Shown here: positions 35,028 to 47,805 of the stretch, in pieces
How the letters are laid out: each line of letters opens with the position of its first letter
Numbering within the stretch: the stretch's first letter is position 1
Assembly (NCBI GenBank): GCA_037176725.1
Contig: JAZBRS010000026.1
Location: 103,771,501-103,835,500 of the forward strand
Reading direction: 5' to 3'
DNA: 64,000 bases
From: Posidonia oceanica
Lineage: Eukaryota > Streptophyta > Magnoliopsida > Alismatales > Posidoniaceae
Notes under the pieces: generated by a model
Database searches by the model: none
Told to the model about the DNA's origin: nothing
Seen by the model: only the letters and a program-made list of their open reading frames with translations
Translations under genes and position numbers: made by a program

Positions 35028-36317
35028 TGTAGACACCCCATTTGTGACCCCTGTATTAATGGCTTCTTTGGTGGACCAAAACTTAGAAAAATTACACATA
35101 AACCCTAGATCAATCCCCACAACCCTAGAAAACCTAGAAGAAACCCTCACAAAACCCTAGAAAAAAACCTCACACATAAACCCTAGAAATCCCATTAAAA
35201 CCTAGAAGAAATCCTCACAAAACCCTAGGTTAAACCTACAATAGAAACCCTAGGTTTACACCCTCATAAACCCTAGGTTAAACCCTAGGAAAACCTTAGT
35301 GTCCAATCCCAAAACTAGCACGGTTACTGTAGTGGTTGGTAGCCCCCTCCACTACCCCTTTGGTCGCGGGTTCGATACCTGCCCCCCTCATGTTGTGTGG
35401 GATTTTCCCACACTCTCTTGCAGCTTGGGATTTATTTCCACACCTTTGTGTTGCCCATAGATTTCGATCTTGGGACCTGTGGGCTCTCTTGCATGGAAAA
35501 AACTAATAGGCTATCTTCAATAGGTTGGAAAAAAAAATCCCAAAACCCTAGGTTAATCTCCACACAAATACCCTAGGATCACATTCACAGAAATCTCACA
35601 CATAAACCCTAGGTTACACCACTCACAACAACCCTAGAAAACCCTAGAATCCCACACCAAGCCCAAGCCCAAGCCCAAAGCCCATTCTCTTTTCTTTTTC
35701 TTTTTTTTTTCTTCTTTCTTTCATCTTCCTTCTTCTTTTTTCTTTTTTCTCTTCCTCTTCTTTTTCTTCTTTTCACAACAAACCCAATCCCATTTCAGCC
35801 CAAGCCCACAACCCACTTCTTTCTTTCTTTCTTTCTTTTTTCCCTTTAAACCCTAATCTGGGCCAAGCCCATCTTTTCTTTCTTCTCCTTCTTCTTCTTC
35901 TTTTTTCTTTTCTTCTTTCTTCTTTTTTCTCGGCCCAGCCCATCTCCTTCTCCCTCCTTCTTTCTTTTCTTTTCTTCCTTCTCCACAACTGCAACCTTCC
36001 CCCTTCCTTTCCCTCCTTTTTTAAACTCTACAACCACCATCACTCCATGATCACCCCACGACCGGCCTACCACCACCACGCCCACGATGCCATGCCACCT
36101 TCTGTGGCCGGACTCACAGAAAAACATAGCAACAACAACATTGATAGAGGGGGGAGGAACACAAAAAAAACACACAGACAAAGAGATCTCACATACATAG
36201 TAGACGCTCATAGAGCCAATCCCAATTCATCCACTGAAATCCCCACTCCACACAGCAGCAGGTCTTCCCTTCCAACCCACATTCACAACACAGCAGCAAC
36301 ACAGGAAGAGAAGAACC
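35028..36317 (+). mobile_element. E5: LTR start of an E1/E8/E9-type element
   Basis: It begins TGTAGACACCCCATT at 35028, the same terminus as E9, and is preceded by ACTGT as the expected target duplication. It is rich in AACCCTAG words (35095-35290, 35545-35650), then has repeated CCCAAGCCCA and a long polypyrimidine tract (35690-36010), matching the order seen in the E9 LTR. It is interrupted by E6 at 36318 and by a SINE. Confidence 0.7.
35316..35535 (+). mobile_element. tRNA-derived SINE with 11-bp target duplication
   Basis: The body is about 220 bp. It holds an A-box-like TGTAGTGGTTGG (about 35328-35339) and a perfect B box GGTTCGATACC (35369-35379), the internal RNA polymerase III promoter. 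It ends in an A run. AATCCCAAAAC flanks it on both sides (35305-35315 and 35536-35546). The E5 LTR sequence resumes after the right copy. No coding capacity is expected. Confidence 0.75.
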
Positions 36318-37897
36318 TGTAGATGTGGATTTGGGGGGTGTTTATGAAGGTGACTGTGCTTCCACGTACGTTGTCAACTTTGTTGTGATCGCCACTTATC
36401 AATGGACGGACAAGGCATCTAGGGAGATGATGATGCTGTGGGTAGTCGGTTCACTGAATCGACGGTAGGGTATCGTTCAACGGCTTCCTCGTATTACGTG
36501 AGTGGATTCCTTTTCCTTCAAAAAACAAGTAACAGAAGATCTGGATGAGTTTGTGTGTAGTAAATCGATCAAATAAATAGGAGATAACATAAATAAATGC
36601 AACTAATACTAACCAGGGATTGTTCCCCGCATGCATATGCTAAGAATATAATCTAAAGAATGCAATAATGAAAATAAAGAGAATGGAAGATGATACTCCC
36701 TTCACCCTTGTGCTGTATGCAATGGGATGAGGAAGTGGAGGCACGATTGGAGCTCTGGGACTCCTTGAGATCTTTGGGATTCAAGGTGGGATTTGGTGAT
36801 CTAGGGTTTCTAGGTTGAAGGTGGAGGCTAGGGTTTCTCTCTTAGAAGATAATGGATTTTGTCTCCTTGAAAACCTAAAAATTGACCACCCCCCGAGCAC
36901 TGACTCACGGAGCCTTTTTATAGGTTCATCAGGCACAGGTGGCTTAGACCTAGGAAGGTTCTAGAGACTTCTAGAAGGGAACTGATATTTAGGGTTAGTC
37001 GCCGCTATTAGGGGCGACTGGCGTAAATATCCCCTGAAAAGATCATGGAAATGCCAGGGAGACACCTCGTGACCAGGTCAGCGGGGAGTCCACGACATTC
37101 AGTCGCCTGTAATATAGGCACCTAACTGTGGCACTAATCCAGCAACTAAAGATTTGTTTCTGATTTCTAGGAGATAAATCTTGGATTGGTTTCTGATTTT
37201 TAGGAAGATAAATCACAGATTGAAAAACGTGTTTTAGAAAGATCTAGGTTTTAATTTGGAAGCCACCTAGGATTTTCTAGATTTATTCCTTTCCTTAATT
37301 GATTATATGTGATTTTTATATGATATATCATATATTAAATACTTGGAAACCATGGAAATATTGATAATGTAGAAAAAGCGTTATAATAAATTATAAAGCC
37401 CCCCCATGTATTATATTAATGTCTAGGATATTAATTATCAAGCTAGAGAGAGAAATTGCTAGTCGTCGGTCTCGAATGCGCCTACACATTCCAGTCGCCC
37501 CTCTGAAAGGCGTCTGGATGTGTCACCGCTCTGGGAGGCAACTAGCTAGGTCTTTTGCGTTTTTTACCCTCTGTTTTAAGTTAATCCATAGAAACATGAT
37601 AAAAGCCCGGGAAACTTCAGAGATCTCATGAAATTGTAAAAACATCTTCTTTAACTCAAATCTGCCACTGATCTGAGTAGGAAAAAGGGTGCTCAAGGTA
37701 CTCAGACTTGCCACGAGTCTGAGTGCGCTAGCTATGCCACAGCTAACAGCTTGAGCCAAGTAAAATCAAGCGATGCTTTAAACAAATCACGGAAAATATG
37801 GAAAAAGTGTTATTAAGTCTTAGTCGTGTGATATAGGGCGCCTAGTTGGTTCCTATCCTCTAAGAACTCTCAGAAATGTGAAAATGGGATATCTACA
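36318..37897 (-). repeat. E6 3' LTR (1580 bp)
   Basis: The minus strand begins TGTAGATATCCC and ends CACATCTACA. It shares with E2 the ends, the TATA region (TATAAAAAGG on the minus strand, 36922-36913) and the block around 36600-36720. AGTCGCC/GGCGACT dyads occur at 36997-37019 and near 37490-37520. Confidence 0.85.
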
Positions 37898-38584
37898 GAT
37901 GCCCCTCCTTGGAGCTGATCTGGGAACAAGATTGGTTCCAAGGTAAGAACGATGTCCTATTGAGCATTTCCTGAAAGGGGAGCTCTATCTCGAACAATTT
38001 GCCGGTTGGGTAGCCAAAGGAAAGATAAAAAGAGGTTTAAACTGCCATCATATTGGAGACTCAGGCATGGAGGGGTCAAGTCGGTTTCGAAACATGTGTC
38101 GCAGCCAATGTCGAGACCAGGTCAACCATGTAAGGGTGCTCCAATAGGGTAGGAACTAAGGAGGAAATCGTGGGATTTTATCCCGACACAATCGAAAAGG
38201 AGTTTGGCATCTTGTTCGAGACTTCACTCGGATTGGAATTGATAAAAGGATAGGTAGGAACTAGGTTGGCTCCAGGAGAATCACATGTCCTAAGGGTTTC
38301 TAACACTCTTGAAGGTCATTTGGCTCTGTCCGTGCTCCACTTCCAATGATATGAGAAAATGCATGGATGCATGATTCAAACAAACAATGATAATACAAGG
38401 TCAACATACGATGCAATGAATGGTCCATATGCTAGGTTAGGCCGGCGGGGTATGGTTGGTCCCAAACCATATGGACATATGCAAAATGAATGAATGCAAT
38501 TTGTTGTGGTCAAGTGTTTTCCGTCCTCGAGTGTGACTGGTACTCTCAGGAAAGGACTATCGTCCCACAGCTCGATTTGGCAAG
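37898..38584 (-). other. E6 PPT and 3' region
   Basis: The PPT reads AAGGAGGGGCATC on the minus strand (37910-37898). The rest is homologous to E2 between 29290 and 29980 and contains no gene. Confidence 0.75.
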
Positions 38585-40263
38585 TGTAGTAATCCCAGTG
38601 TTTGGATCGTCCATGCATGATACCAAAGCTCGCGTGCACCGATCGAAACTAGGTTCACTATTTGCGGTTGGTTCCGAGGAGAGGACTTTGACTCGAAAAC
38701 ACCGGAAAGCAGGGGCGAATACGAAAGGAAAGCAAAATAAAAGAAAAGGGAGTCGCCACCTAATTTATTAAGTTCGGAAAACTAGGAAAACCGGGTAAAG
38801 AACATGCAACGAAAACATGTGCAGTTTGAAAGTATGTGGAATCCAATGCAAATGGATGACACAAAGTCAATACAGTCTAGAGAAGAAGGTAAGGACTTCT
38901 ATTACACGCGGGGAAGGTGTTAGGCACCCCCGACACGCCCAAGGAATCGGTCTTCCTAAACTGATCCGCTACAGTGTGGCAGAATGTTGGCAAATGAATG
39001 CCAGTTTATATACGCCCTAGGACGATATGCAAGATGCAATTTTATAAACCAATGCAAAGCTTAGCAGAAACCTTGTTTAAATGTAAATAAGCGAAAGCAA
39101 GTCATTGTAAAGAAGTGGAAAACAGTAAGAATGCGAACTGAAAGCAAAAGCATAGAAGAAAACAAGCAGGGAGCAACAAAAGGGGCAGTTCTATGCTCTG
39201 TCTGAATCAAGGCTCAGGTGCCTATTCGGTAGGCGCCCTTGCTAGTTGCTGGTGAGGCCGGCGGCAGGTTAGCTCCCCAGTCAAAAGTGGCAACTATCAC
39301 AAAATGGGTGCAAAAAGCGATGTAAAACCCAAAATAAAAACAAGGAAGCACAGAAGACATGTTGGAAAGCAAATCCATAGAAGAAAACAGATCAGAAATC
39401 AAAGCGACACGGCGGCAAAACCAAGGCTAAGTCACTGCCTGGATTATGAAAGGAGTCGCCGCCTATAGGGGCAGCCATGCCAGTCGCCTGTTGGACTGGC
39501 GACAGAAAGCATTCCTCCTTCTACTCAGGTAGTGGCGGTCATCGCCAAGAAAGGGACGGGGCGGCAAGGCAGCGGCTCACTCACAATTGGGGACTGCAAG
39601 CTTAGTCGCCTGATGGGAAGGCGCCGAGGATAGGCGCCACTTCATCCGGTGACAGGGATGCTCACAGTTCTCCCACACAGCGGCTTTCAATGCCGAAAAT
39701 GAGGTAAACTTGGCGAAAACAAAAACCAACATCGTGGAGCTAAGCAAGGCTCAACGTGGAAGAAAATACAATCATCGGATTTGAAAATGGGTGAGTGGAC
39801 CGCAAGATATGGAGGCCGGAAGTTGTGCCGGAGGGCAGACCTGAGTTGCAAGTCAGTCGCCTGCTATGTAGGCGGCTAAATTGCAAACTAGGCTGCCGAA
39901 ACTGCCAACTTCTTGGCCAGATCTTGGACCCACAAGCTAGCTAAATGAAAAATTGAATATACAGATATGAAGAGCATTCATCCATGATCAAGTAGAAACA
40001 ATAACATTGCAAAATGGCCATGTGAGGAGCAAGATAACAAGGTCAGAAGTTGGTCGGAGACTGACCTGAGTTGCAGGTTAGTCGGCTGCCAGGCAGGCGG
40101 CTAAAGTGCAACTCAAGCAGTCCGAACTGCCAACTTCACGGCCGTATCCTGGCCTCACTGGCAAACGAAATGGCAAACTGAACATGTAGACATGTAGAGC
40201 ATATAACAGAGAATAAAAGCATACAATCAGAAAGTAGGATGGGACTTCGAGGTGGCCGGAGTG
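38585..40263 (-). mobile_element. E7: LTR 3' part of an E1/E8-type element
   Basis: On the minus strand the LTR ends GGATTACTACA at 38585. The same end is found in E8 at 40264. It carries the terminal block (38871-38955) and GGTGGCGACTCC (38760-38749). Further in are several AGTCGCC...GGCGGCT dyads (39470-39500, 39600-39650, 39855-39877, 40078-40105). E8 interrupts it at 40264. GCAAG (38580-38584) is the expected target duplication. Confidence 0.7.
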
Positions 40264-40934
40264 TGTAGTAATCCCGGTGCTCAGATCGTCCATGCACACT
40301 GCCAAAGCTCGCGTGCACGGATCAGAATCAGGCTCACTATTAGCAGCTATGTCTGAGAAGGAAGACTTAACTCGAAAACATTTAAAAAAGGAAAAAGGGG
40401 AAGAAAAGAAGAAGATAAGACAAAATCGGAGTCGCCACCAAGTCTATTAGATCGGGAGACAAGGAAAACCGAGGAAATGCGTGAATAATCATGCAAAACC
40501 AAGCAAAAGATGCAATGCAAGGCAATGCAGAAGAAATGAGATGCAAATGATGTGACTCGTGCCTAGGATAAGGGCAATATGGTCATTACGGGCCAAGAGA
40601 GAGGGCAAGGACTCCTGTTACGTGCAGGGAAGGTGTTAGGCACCCTCGACACGCCCGAGAATCGATCTTTCTAGGCTTACGCTCGCATACGCAGGGAAAT
40701 GCAGACTTTGAATGCCTAAGTGCTAATGAATGCCTATCTAAATGCTCAAAGGTGTGCTCTAAGTGAGGGAATGCAATGCAAGAAAGTAAACGTGCAGCCT
40801 AAGCGCTCAGCAACGCTGTCTGTGTTCCGAACCGGGCGAAACCTGGCTCGTGAGAACTCCAGGCAGTAAGCATCATTGCCCTAATGCAAATGCAGGCGAT
40901 AAAACAAAACAACGGTGAAAACAGGCAATGCGGG

Positions 40935-41895
40935 TGACATGCAAGAGGAAACAACGTAAAACACGCAAAACGGTGCGAGAAACGAAGCCGACACGTAAAA
41001 CGGTGCGAGAAACGAAGCGAGAATGCAAAACGATGCGAGAAACGAAGCAAGAACGTAAAATGGTGGGAGAAACACAGCAAGAACATAAAACAGTGTGGAA
41101 AACAAAGTTGGCATGCAAAACAATGCAAGAAACAAAACGGCACGTAAAACGATGCGAGAAACAAAGCAGGCACGCAAGACGGTGCAAGAAACAAAGCGAG
41201 AATGTAAAACAGTGCGAGAAATAAAGTCGGCATGCAAAACGGTGCAAGAAAAAAAGCGAGAATATAAAACAGTGCGAGAAACAAAGTCGGCACGCAAAAC
41301 AGTGCAAGAAACCAAGTCGGCACGCAAAACGGTGCAAGAAACAAAGCGAGAATGTAAAACAGTGCGAGAAACAAAGTCGGCACGCAAAACGGTGCAAGAA
41401 ACAAAGCGAGAATTAAAACAGTGCGAGAAACAAAGTCGACACGCAAAACGGTGCAAGAAACCAAGTTGGGCACGCAAAACGGTGCAAGAAACAAAGCGAC
41501 ATGCAAAACGGTGCGAGAAACAAAGCTGGCACGCAAAACGATGCGAGAAACAAAACTGGCACGCAAAACGGTGCAAGAAACAAAGCGGCACGCAAAACAG
41601 TGCAAGAAACGAAGTCAGGCACGCAAAACGGTGCGAGAAACAAAGCAGCACACAAAACGGTGCAAGAAACGAAGCGGCACGCAAAACGGTGCAAGAAGCA
41701 AAGTCGGGCACGCAAAACGGTGCAAGAAACAAAGCCGCATGCAAAACGGTGCAAGAAACAAAGCCGCACGCAAAACGGTGCAAGAAACAAAGCCGCGCGC
41801 AAAACGGTGCAAGAAACAAAGCAGGCACACAAAACGGTGCAAGAAACAAAGCTGGCACGCAAAACGGTGCGAGAAACAAAGCGAAAAAGAGTGTG
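40935..41895. repeat. LTR minisatellite, 27-30-bp unit, about 33 copies
   Basis: The consensus on the plus strand is close to CACGCAAAACGGTGCAAGAA followed by ACAAAGYCGG. Because most units are near 30 bp and poor in stops, long ORFs appear in several frames on both strands. These are artefacts. The E9 LTR has the same unit in reverse (60000-60480) in about half the number. Confidence 0.9.
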
Positions 41896-44589
41896 CAAAA
41901 GCCATGCAATGCGAATGATATGCAAGAGATGCTGCCAAAGTTCAAGAGGACTTACCTTGGAAATCTGATGCCTGATTTGAAATCTGATTGTCCATGCTGA
42001 AGAATGCTCCGCCGGGGTCGCCCAGGTAGCTTAGTTGAGAAGATCCAACGGCCGGATTTGAAGATATCCAGACTTCAAGGCAGGAGGCCAGAACAGGAGA
42101 GAAGATAAGATCTAAGTGTAAAAGGGGCCTAAGGGGTGTGCAAAACAGGTCCTCCCGTGTAGACGGGAGCTAAGAATGCCTAAGTGTGTGCAAGGGATGC
42201 CAGATGCAAGAATGCATGAATGCAATGCGTGTAGAATGCAAGAAGAGACTTAGGGATGATTTTTTCAGAAAAATGGGAACTTACATGCGATTTTGAAAAA
42301 GATAGGGGTCTGAATGCAATTTTACAAAATGCAGGGTTCAAAATACAAATTTTCAGGGTAGCCATGCATCAAGACAAGTTTTGAAATCGAATGGTAAATC
42401 GACATGCAATTTTAAAATCAATAGGATCTAAAATGCAATTTTTCCAGCAAAACAAGGGTTGGGAATGCAAACAGGGGCCTATATGCAGTTTTTTCAAACA
42501 TGCAGGGGCAAAAATGCAATTTTATAAGCAAAACATGCATTTAAATACATACTGTGCATGAGGAGGACTTATGTGCAATTTTTAAAACATGCAGGGTCAA
42601 AAATGCAATTTTATAAGCAAAATATGCATTTAATGTATGCTGTGCATGATGAAGGGCCTATATGCAAAAATCAGATGATGTGAGGGAAATGATGCAATGC
42701 AGTAAAGAAAATTGAAACATAAATACCTAAGTTAACAGATTAGAGGACCAAAGTGCAAATAAGAAAACCGACAAGGACTATAAGTGCAATACACCAAGGT
42801 AAAATATGTGCATTAAATCAGATTAATATCAGGAGGACTAACATGCAATATTATAAAGCTAGCGGACTGGAACTTAAAGAAAACACTGAAGAGAAACACT
42901 GTACCAGGACTAACATGCAATTAATTGATTTTTTAAGTTTTCCATGCAATTTTATAAGATTAACATACGAAATTAAATGAATTTTCAACAGGGGCAGGAT
43001 CTGAACATAATAAATTAGAACCAGGAGCTAAAAATGCAATTTAGTGGCAAAATAGCATGGTAAATAGAAATAAAGCTACAGTATTAAGCAACAGCGGCGA
43101 CCACTGTAGCAGATCGCTACCAGTGGCCGGGAACTGCGGAGGGGGGAGGCTGAGGACGCGCTGAAAGGTCGGCGGGCTTCACCGGAGCTTGTCGGACCTC
43201 GGAGCAGTATCGCGGAGCCACGGCATGGCCTGAGGACGGCCGGAGAAGACGACGGAACAGTGCAGGGGACTTCGGAGTAGATCGGAGGGCCAAAGCATCG
43301 AGGGGTCGTTCTGGAAGCACAGTTGTGCTCCTGGAAGCTCCCCGGACCTCGGGCGACAATCAGAGCGTGCTTCTGCTGATCGGAGCGGCGTGACAGATCT
43401 AGAGCTCACAGGAGAAGAAAGGAGACGATGGCGTTGACTATCCGCGACAGGGACTGGAATCTTATTCTAAGAGGCGGAGAAGCAAGAAGAGAAAGAAACT
43501 AAGCTAAAGGGAGGGTGCAGTACCTGCTTCGACGTCCAGATCGCTCCCTCGACGTGGGCTATTTCAGTGGTCCCCGGCGGAGTTCGTCCGGTGGTTGCAG
43601 GTGCTGTTGACAGCTCGGGAGCGTCCGGATCTCCCCAGTGATGTGCTCCGGTGCTTCCCAAATGCTCGGAGCAGAGCTTCGACGGCCGGCGCAAAAACTG
43701 GCTTCAGTGGGTGCCCTGCAGGTCGCCGGAGGTGGGTGAGACTGTTCTCTGCTCTCGGGACCAAATGGAGGGCACCGGCGGACTCCTGGAGGTTAGGTGA
43801 GTGGTTCTGGATGCTCAGGTGGGTCGGTAGAGGGCTGGTTCGGGAGTTTGCTGATGGAGGGATTTTTGGACAGAAAGTGATGCAGCCGTTTGTAGTGGAG
43901 GGCTGGTGCTGTGGTGAGGCTTGGAGTTGGAGCTTAGGTGGGTTTTGAAGGTGGTGTTCAGGCGAGTTTCTGGGTGAAGTTTGGAGGGGTCCTGTGGGTT
44001 GCAGTGTCTGGAATTTTGGAGGATGGAGTGATGGGTTGCTGTTGAAGAAATGGGTGAGTTGGAGGGTGATTTCAGGGTGTTTTGGGTCGTGGATTGGGGG
44101 GTTGTGAAGCTGGTTGTCTGGGTGAGATTGGGAGAGGAATTGAGGGTGATTTGTCAGGAGTTCGGTGCTTTGGTTTCGGTGGAAGAAAAGAGGAGGAAAG
44201 TTGCTGATCTCTGGCAGAGGAAGGGGGCGATTTCTGGGTTCTCTCCGGCTGAGGATTGCACAGGAAGAGGGGTGGAGGTTCTGGGCAGTGAAGGGCTCTG
44301 TTTTCTGGTGCTGGAGCTCCTCGTTTCTGCTGGGTTTTGTCTGGTTTTCATCTGCAGGAGCGGCGGCAATTAATTGCCGGAATGGTGGTGGCAGGAGGTC
44401 TTGCAGGTGCACGGGCGGAGGGTGGCGCACGCCAGTCCAGCCTGGGCAAGGCTCGTGCGGGTGCGCAAGGACAGCAGGTGAGGACGATGATGTGTCGATC
44501 GGTGAGAAGGCTGGCTGCAGAGGGAGAAAAGAGAAATCAGAGAAGGAGCGGGAGAGGAAGAAGGAGGGAGGAGGAGAAGCGCTGGGTCA

Positions 44590-44760
44590 TGGGCCGGGCC
44601 TCTGCGCAGAAAAAAAAAGGTTAAGAAAAAAAAAAGGAAGGAAAGGAAGGAGGAGAGGGGTTAGTGGGCCGGACCAGAAAAATGGAAAAGAAAAATAGGG
44701 AAGAAGAGGGAAAGAAGGGGAAGGAAGGGAAGAAAAGAAAGAGAAAATTAAAATTAAAAT
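44590..44760 (+). other. Polypurine stretch inside the E8 LTR
   Basis: This stretch of about 170 bp is almost only A and G on the plus strand (polypyrimidine in the LTR's own orientation). E9 has the same feature at 56100-56190 and E5 at 35690-36010, each at a similar place after the CCCTA-rich start. Confidence 0.6.
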
Positions 44761-46250
44761 TAAAATAGAAAGAGGATAAAAAGTTTTGAAAACAATTCAG
44801 AGTGGTTGTTTTTTTTTAAGTTAGGATGTTTTAATTAGGTTTTTAAAGATTATTTTTAAGCTAATTAGGGTTAGAAGGATTTTTAGTTTTCATTTAAGTT
44901 TTTAGGATTTTAGTTTTCTTTAAATTGTTTTTGATTTGGTTTAAATGTTTGTTAAAATTTTTTAATTGTTTTTTAGTTGAGTTTTTCTTATTAAGTTTTT
45001 CTTGTTAAGTTGGGATTTTTTAATTAGGCTTTTTTAATGGATTGCTTTTTAATTAGTTAGGAGGAGTTTTAGTCTTTTAGTTTTTAGGATTTTTTCTTAA
45101 GTCTCTTTTAAATTGCTTTTTGATTTTGTTAAATTCTTTTAATATTTTTTAGTTAAGTTTTCCTTGTTAAGCTTTTTCCTTTCTTTCTTTTAATTAAATT
45201 GTTTTTGAAGTTTTCTAATTGCCTCTTTTAGATTTGTTAAGTTTTTTCCTCAATTACTTGTCTTAGTATTTTTAATTGTTTTCTTCTTTTTTAGGGTTTG
45301 CTTTTTTGTTATTTTTAATGAGGTTTTTACTTTTGTTTCGTTTTGATTATATTTTGGTTTTTTGCTTGATTTTATAGCATTTTCTTTTGTTTGTTTTGTA
45401 TTTTTTAGATTGCATTCTTAATTTCCTTTTTTAGTTGGATTCAGTTAGGTTTTTGTTTTTAACTGTTTGTTTAAGTTTTTAATTATTTATTTTTAGGATT
45501 TTGATTTGTTTCTCTTTTGTTTTAGGGTTTTAAATGTTTTTAAAGGTTTTTTAGGGGTTTAGTAAGAGAAGAAAAGAGGAAACTAGAAAGGAGAGGAAAA
45601 GGGAGAAATGGAAGAATAAATAGGAAAGAGAGGAGTTGAAGGAAAATAATTTTTTGAAAATCAAAGAAAATGGTAAAAATAAGATAAAAATAGGAATAAG
45701 GTTGAGAACAGATGGAAGCACAAGGAGGGCCCATAGCCAGGCAAAAAAGAGGGGGAAAAGGAGGTGAAAGGAAGGAGGATAATCAGGAGAGAGAGAGAGG
45801 AGAGAGAAAAGAATAATCCAGGAGAGAGAAAAGGATAATTTGGGTAAAAGGAGGGTTTAGAGATTTCGAAAAGGGGTGAATTTTGGTGGGTGTGTAGTCT
45901 AGGGTCTCTAGTCTTGGTCCTAGAGTTTCGGTTTGGTTTTTAGAAAGTTTTGGAAGGGTTTTGAGGTGTAGAAAAAGGGTAGTTTTGCCTAAGTTTTCTG
46001 GGGTTTTTAGGAGTAGTTTTGGTTTGAAATTTTAAGGGCTTTTGGTGGGTTTACTAAGTTAGGAAGGGTGAGTTTTCCTATGGTTTTTGGGCAGTTTTTG
46101 CGTTTGGGAAAGGGGTGTGATCTTAGGTTGAGTTTGGGCTTGTTTTGAGGGGTAAGAGGAAGAGAATGGTGTGGGTTTGGGCCTAGGTTTGGGTTCAGAA
46201 GCCACCAGAAGATTCCAATTGATTCAGCCTGTCAAAATGGGGTGTCAACA

Positions 46251-46263
46251 GATGCCCCTCCCT
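46251..46263 (-). other. E8 polypurine tract
   Basis: The minus strand reads AGGGAGGGGCATC directly before the LTR TG, as in E1 and E6. Confidence 0.8.
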
Positions 46264-46814
46264 GACCGAGGTCAAGCGAAGCGAGGCCACTGCTCAGTGT
46301 TGACGAGACACCCCATCTGACCGACGGGAGCAGAGGATTGCTGTCGGCGTGAGCCACTTATTCGGCGGATGCACCGAACGTCGTAGATCGTTGCCGCAAT
46401 GCAAAGTGCAGGTGCAGATGGATGAAATGCAATGTATGCAATGCATGCGAATGCGGATGCAATGCAAAAGTTAATGCAGGAGTTAGTACAGATGGGGAAG
46501 CCGATACAACGTGGATGATGTTGATGATGCCGATGATGCTTAGACTAGCTTGCGATGTTGCGCGACTGAAGAGTTGATGCAACAGGATGCTGGAGGGGGA
46601 GCTGCAGCGTGACGCGGAACTTGGTGGTAAGTCCAAACCTGCGCAGCAAGGAGGGAAAAGGCAGCTTGTTCTCGCCCGAGGGAGCAAGCAAGTAAGGCGG
46701 CTGGAGCCGCGCAGAAAAGGGGTAACCAAAACTACAGAGGTGCGACGGGAGAGGGGGACCCTCTCCTGACACGGAGGGATGCAGGGCTCCGTCTTTCAGA
46801 ACGAAGTCGCGCGA

Positions 46815-47775
46815 AGGAGGTGATAAGTTATTGGACTTATCGGCCGGGGGGGATGAGTTTCGGATCATCAGCCGAGAGTGATAGTTTACGGTCCTATCAA
46901 CCGAAAGCGATAGTTTACGGTCCTATCAACCGGAAGCGATAGTTTACGGTCCTATCAACCGGAAGGTGCAGTTGTGAGTGATAGTTACTGGATATCAGTC
47001 GTACAACATGGTTGCAGGTGATAGTTTTGGATATCAGCCCAGGATGAGTTTTGGATCATCAGCCAGAAGTGATAGTTTACGGTCCTATCAACCGGAAAGG
47101 GCAAACCATGAGTGATAGTTACTGGATATCAGCCGTATAACATAATTGCAAGTGATAGTTTTGGATATCAGCCCAGGATGAGTTTTGGATCATCAGCTAA
47201 AGAATGATAGTTTACAGTCCTATCAACCGGAAGGTGCAATTATGAGGGATAGTTACTGGATATCAGCCATATAACGCAAACCCGTGATAGTTTTGGATAT
47301 CAGCCTAGGATGAGTTTTGGATCATCAGCTAGAGAATGATAGTTTACGGTCCTATCAACCGGAAAGGGTGTTTGTGAGTGATAGTTACTGGATATCAGCC
47401 GTATACTGCAATTGCGAGTGATAGTTTTGGATATTAGCCCAAGATGAGTTTTGGATCATCAGCCAGAGAATGATAGTTTACGGTCCTATCAATCGGAAAG
47501 AGCAATTGCAAGGGATAGTTACTGGATATCAGCCGTATAACGTAATTGCCAGTGATAGTTTTGGATATCAGCCCAGGATGAGTTTTGGATCATCAGCCAA
47601 AGAATGATAGTTTACGGTCCTATCAACCGGAAAGAGGCAATTACGAGTGACAGTTACTGGATGTCAGCCGTATAACACAACTGCGGGATAGTTTTGGATA
47701 TCAGCCCAGGATGAGTTGTGGATCATCAACCAGAGAATGATAGTTTACGGTCCTATCAACCGGAAAGAGCAATGA
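46815..47775. repeat. E8 composite stem-loop array
   Basis: A higher-order unit of about 130-135 bp is repeated about seven times. Each unit holds four hairpin types: GATAGTTTACGGTCCTATC, GATAGTTACTGGATATC, GATAGTTTTGGATATC and GATGAGTTTTGGATCATC. Each is followed by an AGCC or AACCGG word. A compensatory variant with GACA/TGTC arms sits at 47649-47665. The array ends in a short TGAT run (47770-47805). Confidence 0.9.
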
Positions 47776-47805
47776 TTGATTGCTTGATTGATTGATTGAT
47801 TGATT

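Larger units (their letters stand above)
36318..38584 (-). mobile_element. E6: E2-family element, 3' LTR and 3' region
   Basis: Minus strand. The 3' LTR (37897-36318), PPT (37910-37898) and about 670 bp of 3' region matching E2 29290-29980 are visible before E7 interrupts it at 38585. GAACC (36313-36317) is the expected target duplication in E5. Confidence 0.8.
40264..46250 (-). repeat. E8 3' LTR (5987 bp)
   Basis: On the minus strand it begins TGTTGACACCCC at 46250 and ends ATTACTACA at 40264. Its order matches the E9 LTR: AACCCTA-rich start, polypyrimidine/AT-rich zone (45800-44640), GC-rich zone (44600-43080), a zone of iterated TTGCA/TTAGGTCC words (43050-42300), a minisatellite (41895-40935) and the conserved terminal block (40668-40581). 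A 288-codon Pro/Gln/Asn-rich ORF (44430-43564) is not conserved in E9 and is not called. Confidence 0.85.

Noticed and set aside
40799..42000. Very long ORFs on both strands (up to 354 codons) with Cys/Phe/Leu- or Lys/Thr/Arg-rich products
   Set aside because: They translate the 27-30-bp LTR minisatellite in several frames at once, and the products have no domain.
43564..44430. A 288-codon Pro/Gln/Asn-rich ORF in LTR orientation
   Set aside because: It is low complexity in a GC-rich LTR zone, and no matching ORF exists in the E9 LTR.
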